Below the pieces are notes generated by a model. That model was not told the DNA's origin. It worked only from the letters and a program-made list of their open reading frames with translations, and made no database searches. A program made the position numbers and the translations under genes. A stretch of 10,375 nt of DNA, taken from contig JBGTCY010000211.1 of the NCBI GenBank assembly GCA_041748615.1, positions 1 through 10,375 on the forward strand. The letters are read 5' to 3'. Positions 1-5,808 of this stretch are shown here, piece after piece; position 1 is the stretch's first letter; each line of letters starts with the position of its first letter. The stretch is from JBGTCY01 sp041748615. GTDB lineage: Bacteria; Bacteroidota; Bacteroidia; Chitinophagales; CAIOSU01.

Positions 1-22
1 CTGTAAAATCCTTAGAGTTTAA

Positions 23-46
23 TGAAAATGGATTAATCCATTTTCA
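23..46. repeat. Perfect 24-bp palindrome
   Basis: The arm TGAAAATGGATT is followed directly by its exact reverse complement, with no spacer. It is AT-rich and has no T-tract on either side, so it is not a standard intrinsic terminator. It lies only 14 bp from the GC-richer palindrome at 61-98. It could be an operator, the tail hairpin of a gene outside the window, or part of the same repeat element. The dyad is seen directly; its function is unknown. Confidence 0.6.
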
Positions 47-60
47 AATCAGATAATTAC

Positions 61-98
61 ATTCCATAGCCCACGGTTTAAACCGTGGGCTATGGAAT
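61..98. repeat. Perfect 38-bp palindrome, probable REP/MITE-like element
   Basis: The 19-base arm attccatagcccacggttt is followed at once by its exact reverse complement, giving a 38-bp uninterrupted dyad. The core (gcccacggttt / aaaccgtgggc) is GC-rich compared with the surrounding AT-rich DNA. As RNA or single-stranded DNA it would form a strong hairpin. Perfect, dispersed intergenic palindromes of this kind are typical of REP sequences mobilised by IS200-like REP-associated tyrosine transposases (RAYTs). No transposase and no second copy is present here, so the REP assignment is inference. A terminator for an upstream gene is the main alternative, but there is no T-tract. Confidence 0.65.
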
Positions 99-189
99 TA
101 AGACATTCAGCAATCAAACAACCACATCCATTTTACTTTCACCGAAACATCCTGTATCTTACCCATTCCTGATTCCATCACAAATCAAG

Positions 190-197
190 TAACTTTG
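190..197 (+). promoter_or_regulatory. Bacteroidota -7-like element (TAnnTTTG) before the AarF/UbiB gene
   Basis: TAACTTTG matches the Bacteroidetes -7 consensus TAnnTTTG exactly. No TTTG element is visible at the usual distance upstream, so only half of the promoter is supported. The element overlaps the TTG at 195-197 that could serve as a start codon. If it is a real promoter, transcription would begin near 202-204, and translation would have to start at the in-frame ATG at 222. Confidence 0.35.
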
Positions 198-1907
198 ACC
201 ACTGATAATCTTACAGAAAGCATGAATGATGTTTTGGATGATGATGAGGTGAAAACGCCTTATTTCAAACGATACCGGCAGATTCTAAAAATTCTGGTGA
301 AATACGGCTTTGAAGATGTTGTTGCTCACACGCGATTTAAAGGACTGAATTGGCGCTCGCTGCTTCCTGACCGCGATGGCATTCCCGCCATGAAATATTC
401 CCGCTACGAAAGAATCCGGCTTGTCTGTGAGGAATTGGGTCCTACCTTCATTAAATTCGGTCAGATTCTCAGCAATCGTCCGGATATTATCCCGAAAGGA
501 TTAATCACTGAATTTGAAAAATTACAAGACCACGTACCTTCCATTCCGTTTGAAGATGTCAAACCCAAACTTCAAAGAGAGTTTAATATACCGTTAGATG
601 AAATTTTCGAATATATTGAAGAGCAACCTTTAGCCTCTGCGTCTATCGCACAGGTGCATCGTGTGAAATTAAGAAGGGGCGATGTTGCCGTGTTGAAAAT
701 CCAAAAACCAGGTATTCGCAAGAGCATCAGCTCGGATATTGAAATCATGCGCGACCTTGCGAAAATCATTGAGCGGAATTTTCCGGAGGCATCCGTCATG
801 CAGCCGGTTGAGTTGGTGAACACGTTTGAAAAAGCCATCAGGAAGGAAATGAATTTTGTGACTGAGGCGGCAAGCATGAAGCGGTTTGCAAAAAATTTCA
901 CATTAGACTCCCGGATTTACATTCCCAGGGTGTATGATGAATACACGACTCAAAAAGTGATTTGCCAGGAATTTATTGACGGAAAAAAACTCACGGATAT
1001 TGCCGCGATTGAAGCCGCAGGGTTAACCCCAAAGGAGGCTGCACAAATCGGCTTAGACCTATACTTCATCCAGGTTTTTGAATTTGGCTTTTTTCATGCC
1101 GACCCTCACCCCGCAAATATTTTCGTGATGCGGGACGGACGACTTTGCTTCATAGACTTCGGCATGATGGGTTCTCTCACGCTGGAAGACCAGTATATCC
1201 TGGGCGACCTGATGTTTTATCTGCATTCCGAAAATGTAAAAAAACTCGCGGATACGGTGCAGGCAATGGCAAAAAACAATGTCATTCAAAAGCGGGAGGA
1301 GTTTGAAGAAGAATTAAAAGAATTTCTGGAAACCGCGCATACCACTTCCATCAGCGAAGTGGAATTGAGCGCTATTCTCGATGGACTGCAAAAAGTGATG
1401 TACGACTATAAAATCAGGATTTCACCGCATTTTCATTTGCTGATGCGCGCGCTGATTATTATTGAAGGAGTTGGGCTTACCCTTTTTCCCGACTATAATC
1501 TCATGCAAGAAGTGCAGCCTTATGCAAGAAAAATCATGGCAAAACGCTACAGTCCTATCGAACTGATAAAGCGCATTTTTGAAAGCATCAAAGAATCTGG
1601 TGATTTAATGATTGAACTGCCAAATGACATTCGTGAAATCATCAATAAAATTAAAGCAGGCAAACTCCATATTGAGTTTGAACACAAAGGACTTGACCCT
1701 GTCCTGAAAAAAATGGATTTGGTGGGAAACCGGGTTGCCTTCGCGGTGGTGGTTGGTTCCATGATTTTAGGTTCCGCGATTGTGATTCATTCCAATATTC
1801 CACCGCACTACAAAAATGTTCCGGTGCTGGGTGTTGTCGCTTTTGTGATAGCAGCGATTTTCGCAATCAGGCTGATGCTGGCAATCATGAAACCGGGCAA
1901 GATGTGA
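195..1907 (+). CDS. AarF/UbiB/ABC1 (ADCK) family atypical kinase, membrane-anchored
   Basis: This is an atypical protein-kinase-like ATPase of the UbiB/ABC1 family, linked in other organisms to biosynthesis or handling of isoprenoid quinones at the membrane. The hallmarks are all present: the KxGQ motif (KFGQ, residues 87-90), the Ala-rich loop ASASIAQVH (about 147-155), the nucleotide-binding Lys168 in AVLKIQ, Glu224, the catalytic HADPHPAN (301-308) and the DFG metal site (321-323). Two hydrophobic C-terminal segments (about 513-532 and 543-563) fit the family's membrane anchor. The length of 570 aa is normal. The longest reading starts at TTG 195. The ATG at 222 (residue 10) is an attractive alternative because the TTG lies inside a promoter-like TAACTTTG. 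Bacteroidota generally use menaquinone, so a literal ubiquinone role should not be assumed. The family call is firm; the substrate is unknown. Confidence 0.93.
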   Translation: MTTDNLTESMNDVLDDDEVKTPYFKRYRQILKILVKYGFEDVVAHTRFKGLNWRSLLPDRDGIPAMKYSRYERIRLVCEELGPTFIKFGQILSNRPDIIPKGLITEFEKLQDHVPSIPFEDVKPKLQREFNIPLDEIFEYIEEQPLASASIAQVHRVKLRRGDVAVLKIQKPGIRKSISSDIEIMRDLAKIIERNFPEASVMQPVELVNTFEKAIRKEMNFVTEAASMKRFAKNFTLDSRIYIPRVYDEYTTQKVICQEFIDGKKLTDIAAIEAAGLTPKEAAQIGLDLYFIQVFEFGFFHADPHPANIFVMRDGRLCFIDFGMMGSLTLEDQYILGDLMFYLHSENVKKLADTVQAMAKNNVIQKREEFEEELKEFLETAHTTSISEVELSAILDGLQKVMYDYKIRISPHFHLLMRALIIIEGVGLTLFPDYNLMQEVQPYARKIMAKRYSPIELIKRIFESIKESGDLMIELPNDIREIINKIKAGKLHIEFEHKGLDPVLKKMDLVGNRVAFAVVVGSMILGSAIVIHSNIPPHYKNVPVLGVVAFVIAAIFAIRLMLAIMKPGKM

Positions 1908-2002
1908 CATCCGTTACAATTATTTTAAAAATTCGTCAGATTGTTGTTAAGTTCACAAGTCTTTTAAAAAGCTTCACTGCGGCTGTTATACTGATTTAAA
2001 CT

Positions 2003-3400
2003 TTGTCAAAATCCATGTACGATTTCATCATCATCGGTTCCGGTCCTTCAGGGGGAAACCTTGCCTATCACCTGCATCAATCCGGTGCGAAATGTCTGTT
2101 GCTTGAAGCGGGAAAATTTTTCCGTAAAGAAACTTTCCCCCGCAATGAAGCGGACACATCCGCTCAACTCTATTGGGGTGGAGGAATTGAATTTGATGCT
2201 GTAGCGCGCATGGCATTTCTCAGGGCGAAAGTAGTGGGTGGCACTTCGATTGTGAATCAATGTCTGCTCGACCGGTTTGACGACATTGCCTGGAATGACT
2301 GGAAAGCCCTGTCAGGGGTTGATTTTTTTGAGTCGGAAAAAATGAAACCTTATTATGATAAAGTTGAAAGCGCGCTTCATTTACACACTTTCACACCGGA
2401 AGAGCGCAATCGCAATGCTGATTTATTTTCAGCTTCCTGCGAAAAGTTGGATTATAAATGGCATTATCTGCGAAAAGGCCAGCACGATTGCGCTTATGAG
2501 CAGGGCAATGATTGTATCGCCTGCCTCGGGGGTTGTCATCGAAACTCGAAACAAAGTTCATTGGTAGGTTATGTGTTGAAAGCGGAAAAAGAAGGATTGC
2601 CGGTGGAATCGGAAGTGATGGTGGAGCGGTTGGATGTCAATAAAGAAAGAGTCAGGGTTTTTGCAATCAAAAACAAACGGAAGACAGAATATTATTGTAA
2701 AAAAGTCATCCTAGCAGGTGGCTCCTTCGGAACTACGGCTTTGCTTTTAAAATCAGGTTTCAAAGAAAGGCTGCCCGCATTGGGGAAATATTTTTCCGCA
2801 CATCCGCAATTCATGACCTTCGGAATTTATGATGAACCGGTGAATTCACACAAAGGCTATTTTCAAACAGTAGCATCCAAAGACCCCGCTTTTCGCGCAA
2901 AAGGGTTTAAGCTGGAAAATGTTTTTGCACCACCCATTTCGCTCGGCATTTTATTCGCGGGCACCGGAAAACGTCACCAGGAGTTGATGCGCAACTACAC
3001 CAAAATGTCTTGCATCGAAGTGGCAATCCGGGATGAACATGTCGGAGAAATCGCAGTGGATAAAAAAGGAAAACTCAATGTAAAAAAACCGCTGACAGAC
3101 CATGATAAAGTGAAACGCGATGCAGGCTTGGAAGTGATTCGGAATATCCTTTCTGCAAGCGGGGCGAAAGAAATCATTCAATCGCCTTATTACTTCGGAT
3201 TGCACCTCATGGGCGGCTGTGCGATGGGCGCAAACGCGAGCCAATCTGTGGTGAACCCGGATTATAATGTACATGATTCCAAAAATATTTTCATCGCTGA
3301 TTCAAGTATCTATCCGGCTGCACCGGGAATCAACCCTTCATTAACGGTGATGGCATTGTCACAAAAATTGAGTGAACAATTAACGCAGCAAAAAAATTAA
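2003..3400 (+). CDS. GMC-family FAD-dependent oxidoreductase (fatty-alcohol-oxidase-like large subunit)
   Basis: This is a flavoprotein alcohol dehydrogenase or oxidase of the glucose-methanol-choline family. The N-terminal Rossmann dinucleotide-binding motif is GSGPSG (residues 12-17), with the ribose-binding acidic residue Glu35. The GMC signature GGTSIVNQ is at 79-86. A Cys-rich segment, C163, C171, C174 and C178, resembles the CxxC..C stretch of long-chain fatty alcohol oxidases. The C-terminal catalytic pair is probably His401 (HLMGGCAMG) and Asn444 (GINPSL). At 465 aa it is compact, with no signal peptide or Tat motif, so it is probably cytoplasmic or peripheral. The longest reading uses TTG 2003. 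ATG 2015 is only four codons downstream, directly before the Rossmann strand, and is the more natural start. The next gene begins 3 bp after the stop, implying co-translation. The family is sure; the alcohol substrate is not known. Confidence 0.9.
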   Translation: MSKSMYDFIIIGSGPSGGNLAYHLHQSGAKCLLLEAGKFFRKETFPRNEADTSAQLYWGGGIEFDAVARMAFLRAKVVGGTSIVNQCLLDRFDDIAWNDWKALSGVDFFESEKMKPYYDKVESALHLHTFTPEERNRNADLFSASCEKLDYKWHYLRKGQHDCAYEQGNDCIACLGGCHRNSKQSSLVGYVLKAEKEGLPVESEVMVERLDVNKERVRVFAIKNKRKTEYYCKKVILAGGSFGTTALLLKSGFKERLPALGKYFSAHPQFMTFGIYDEPVNSHKGYFQTVASKDPAFRAKGFKLENVFAPPISLGILFAGTGKRHQELMRNYTKMSCIEVAIRDEHVGEIAVDKKGKLNVKKPLTDHDKVKRDAGLEVIRNILSASGAKEIIQSPYYFGLHLMGGCAMGANASQSVVNPDYNVHDSKNIFIADSSIYPAAPGINPSLTVMALSQKLSEQLTQQKN

Positions 3401-3403
3401 TCC

Positions 3404-3796
3404 ATGGCACAACTCAGTCCGCGCGCTAAAAAAACGCTCATCCGGTTGGGTGATTTAATGCTGCCGGAAAACGGTGATTTCCCCGCGTTTTCCGCTACCG
3501 GCTCCATCGCACATCTTGATAAACTTACCGACCATGCACCGGAAAGCGATATCAGTGATTTGAGTTTGTTGCTTTCCATCTTGTCTTTCATGCCCGATTT
3601 CATTTTGAAATGGTTGATTCACAAAATGGAAACCGCACCGCAAAGCGATGGCGCACTCTCCACCATTTTCAGGCAATTGGATTTTGGCATTAGGGGATTG
3701 CTCTATTCCTGCTATTATTCCGGCAGAATGGGAGAAAATTATACAGGGAAAAATCCTTTGGATGTGATTGGCTATGAGATAAAACGAGTGGAGTGA
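3404..3796 (+). CDS. Small helical subunit, gluconate-2-dehydrogenase subunit 3 / FAO N-terminal-domain-like
   Basis: This 130-aa protein probably partners the GMC flavoprotein encoded 3 bp upstream. Its start, LSPRAKKTLIRLGDLMLPE, and its end, NYTGKNPLDVIGYE, recall the N-terminal helical domain of plant and bacterial long-chain fatty alcohol oxidases. That domain begins with a similar LSxRQ...LP stretch and ends in NPxxxxIGY. It is related to the gluconate 2-dehydrogenase subunit 3 family. The usual subunit 3 is longer and carries a Tat signal; this one has neither a signal peptide nor membrane segments, matching its signal-less partner. The ATG at 3404 is the only sensible start. Being a real gene is well supported by the tight spacing and lack of overlap. 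The family assignment rests on remembered motif similarity, so it is moderate. Confidence 0.65.
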   Translation: MAQLSPRAKKTLIRLGDLMLPENGDFPAFSATGSIAHLDKLTDHAPESDISDLSLLLSILSFMPDFILKWLIHKMETAPQSDGALSTIFRQLDFGIRGLLYSCYYSGRMGENYTGKNPLDVIGYEIKRVE

Positions 3797-4055
3797 TGAC
3801 TTAAAAAAATATCTATGCGATTACAAATTGAAGATTGAGAACTATTAGTTTTTTATTTAAGCGCCAAATAACAATTCACAAAAAAACAAATAATATTCAA
3901 TTCTAAAAATTCAAAATACAAACCTTTCCAGACATAATATCTTTAGGGTTTTATTTTTTAAATATTTGAATTTATTTGTGATTTCCATTTTGTGATTTGT
4001 AAATTCATGACAATAGAAAGTTTTTTTTGGAATGAAAAAAGCAGAAACTTAACCC
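3797..4055. repeat. AT-rich intergenic region with imperfect inverted repeat
   Basis: This is the converging gap between two gene blocks, and I see no gene in it. The segment at about 3871-3916 (acaattcacaaa ... caaataatattcaattct) is an imperfect inverted copy of about 3961-4006 (tttgaatttatttgtg ... gatttgtaaattc), with several gaps and about 45 bp between the arms. A separate AT-only hairpin is possible at 4018-4050 (AAGTTT/AAACTT plus T-run/A-run). It could help end transcription of the minus-strand gene stopping at 4056, but it has no GC stem. The repeat could be a decayed mobile remnant or simply low-complexity drift. Confidence 0.4.
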
Positions 4056-4721
4056 TCAATCCTCCGGTTCAGTCAGCGGCATTTCCAAAAAGACTCCGAA
4101 TTCTTCCGCGATATTGCAACTGATGCGGGCATGAATTTTTCCCTGTTCATCATAAAAACGGGCGCGTGGCGCTAATGGAAAAATGCCTTCATGCCAAACA
4201 TTTGGATGAATGTATAATCCTTTGGTGCCGTCAAAATAAAACGCGGTGAATTCTTCGGGACTCACATCATCACCCGGCAATGCCAGCGGCACGATAAACG
4301 GTGTGTTATCCAATGGAAAAAATAACTGTCCGCCATCGGGATGATAGTTGGCGTGCCACAACAAAACCTTTGAGTGATGATTGGGAGCATCTTTTTTTGC
4401 ATCGCACGGATTTTTACTCCAGCCCAGCAAATAGCGTTCGTTCACAGCATTATTTTTTCCAAAAAAATAATCACCCTCCCACCAAAATTCAAAAATGCCG
4501 GAGACGGTTCCCGCTTCATTTCCGGTGCCGGGGTCTAATTGCCGCCAACCTGGCGCAGGCCACGGTAATATTTCAATGGGGAAATAGTTATAATCATTTA
4601 CCATCATTCCGTAGCCTTGTAAAGATTCCGGAGTGGCTTTTACGACCGGTATTTCAAACCAGGGTAACTCGGAAGGGACATCCGGTTTCATGTAATCAAT
4701 TTTTGAAACTTCATTCATCAT
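4056..4721 (-). CDS. Ureidoglycolate lyase (AllA)-like cupin protein
   Basis: The protein belongs to the ureidoglycolate lyase fold, whose classical member splits ureidoglycolate to glyoxylate and urea late in purine/allantoin breakdown. The central stretch YHPDGGQLFFPL (126-137), then PFIVPLALPGDD (141-152), and the C-terminal LYIHPNVWHEGIF (169-181) align by eye with E. coli AllA (HPLGTQAFIP, VVVVALGDD, VNYHRNVWHHPLF). His172, Trp176 and His177 lie in the conserved cupin strand. The N-terminal PESLQGYG also fits. At 221 aa it is longer than AllA (about 160 aa), mainly from an insertion around 55-115. Two tandem ATGs (4721, 4718) are possible starts. It starts 10 bp after the T9SS gene's stop, so co-transcription is likely. 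No other allantoin gene is nearby, so the fold is better supported than the exact reaction. Confidence 0.7.
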   Translation of the reverse strand: MMNEVSKIDYMKPDVPSELPWFEIPVVKATPESLQGYGMMVNDYNYFPIEILPWPAPGWRQLDPGTGNEAGTVSGIFEFWWEGDYFFGKNNAVNERYLLGWSKNPCDAKKDAPNHHSKVLLWHANYHPDGGQLFFPLDNTPFIVPLALPGDDVSPEEFTAFYFDGTKGLYIHPNVWHEGIFPLAPRARFYDEQGKIHARISCNIAEEFGVFLEMPLTEPED

Positions 4722-4731
4722 GAAAACACTT

Positions 4732-5685
4732 TTAATGTTGAATCATCAGGCGGGAATAAAATTGCCTGTTTCCTGAAATAAAACGAATAAGATACATGCC
4801 GTTTTTCAGGTTTGAAAATTCAATTTCATTTTCAAACTCATTTGTTGTCTTAGAAAAAACTAATCTGCCCTGCATATCATACATCAAAACTTCAGTTTTT
4901 TTCGCGCGGCATGTGTTGCAATTCCAGTAAATAAAATCACGCGCAGGATTCGGGAAAAAATTGAAATCATGAGCGGGGGTTTGCTTGGGCTGAATGAATG
5001 TATTCAAACCAAAATCACCCACCGGAAAAATTGCCATGTCTATATTTAATCCCCAGGATGAAACGATGGTGCCGTCATTAAAAGGATTCCATACTCCGTT
5101 GCTGTCAAGTTCCCAGGCTAACTGCTCTCCGGAAAAACAACTGTCTTTGGTGGACAGCAACGCCACCGAATCGCCCGGTGAGAGCAAGGTCAAATCCAAC
5201 GCTACAAAAAAAGAATCCGGCAGATTCAATGGCGCGGTAAAACTGACTACCGTAAGGATGTTGGTCGTCTTGATGGAATCTACCGGTAGCGGCATACTTT
5301 CGCCTAATAAAATGTCGGGGCTTCCCTTAATTGGATGAACGCTGTACACCTTCCCTTTGATTTGCCCGGGGCTTGAGGATTGAATTTTCTGCCCGAACCA
5401 AAATGCAATGTCTGTTAATGTTCGGGCTGTGTCAGTCCCATAATATTTCTGCGCTTTTTCAGGAGATTTTAATGAATTGGTGCCGCAAATAAATCCAGAA
5501 AAAGGAGGCAGAGCGATGTATGACACCAAATCAGGAACAACTCCCACATTCGGCACAAACTTGCGGGCGCAGGTGTCGGCATAGGAAACGGGGCGAAGCG
5601 TGTCTGACGCATGCATGTGATAACAACATAATATTAAGGTGAGCGTGTAAAATATTTTCATCATTTTAGAAAGCGAATATTTCAT
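4732..5685 (-). CDS. Secreted T9SS-sorted protein of unknown function
   Basis: A hydrophobic N-terminal signal (about residues 9-26, KIFYTLTLILCCYHMHAS) directs export to the periplasm. The last 77 residues (241-317) form a type A T9SS sorting domain: FFPNPARDFI, then VLMYDMQGRLVFS, LKNGMYLIRF and the terminal YSRLMIQH. The product should therefore be exported across the outer membrane and released or anchored at the surface. The middle (about 60-230) alternates short hydrophobic strands and looks like an all-beta domain, but I recognise no catalytic family. Two in-frame ATGs (5664, 5661; residues 8 and 9) are plausible true starts and leave a conventional signal peptide. The sorting domain contains an unusual CNTC pair (C256, C259). 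The cupin gene follows by 10 bp. Protein class is well supported; function is unknown. Confidence 0.85.
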   Translation of the reverse strand: MKYSLSKMMKIFYTLTLILCCYHMHASDTLRPVSYADTCARKFVPNVGVVPDLVSYIALPPFSGFICGTNSLKSPEKAQKYYGTDTARTLTDIAFWFGQKIQSSSPGQIKGKVYSVHPIKGSPDILLGESMPLPVDSIKTTNILTVVSFTAPLNLPDSFFVALDLTLLSPGDSVALLSTKDSCFSGEQLAWELDSNGVWNPFNDGTIVSSWGLNIDMAIFPVGDFGLNTFIQPKQTPAHDFNFFPNPARDFIYWNCNTCRAKKTEVLMYDMQGRLVFSKTTNEFENEIEFSNLKNGMYLIRFISGNRQFYSRLMIQH

Positions 5686-5808
5686 GCCGTTAAGGTATCA
5701 ATTTTTTTTCAATCCCTGATAACAATTACATTACATCGATGAAAAAAGAATTAACTTCAAATTAATTTTTAGTTTCTTTCAGGATTTGAACAATCACTTA
5801 ATTTTCAT
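5686..5808. promoter_or_regulatory. Divergent intergenic region between two T9SS protein genes
   Basis: This gap must hold promoters for the minus-strand secreted protein and the plus-strand 668-aa protein. It is strongly AT-rich. I could not find a convincing paired TTTG / TAnnTTTG promoter on either strand, nor any strong dyad. The regulatory role is inferred from gene orientation alone. Confidence 0.35.

Noticed and set aside
572..901. 109-aa minus-strand open frame
   Set aside because: It is antisense to the kinase core of the AarF/UbiB gene, with no independent coding signal.
2951..3274. 107-aa minus-strand open frame
   Set aside because: It is a shadow of the conserved C-terminal GMC domain, rich in His, Cys and Phe as expected for an antisense frame.
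4301..4723. 140-aa plus-strand open frame opposite the AllA-like gene
   Set aside because: It is antisense to a frame with clear family motifs; its own translation is basic and of low order with no recognisable motif.
4994..5338. 114-aa plus-strand open frame
   Set aside because: It lies wholly antisense within the T9SS-sorted 317-aa gene and shows no domain-like pattern.
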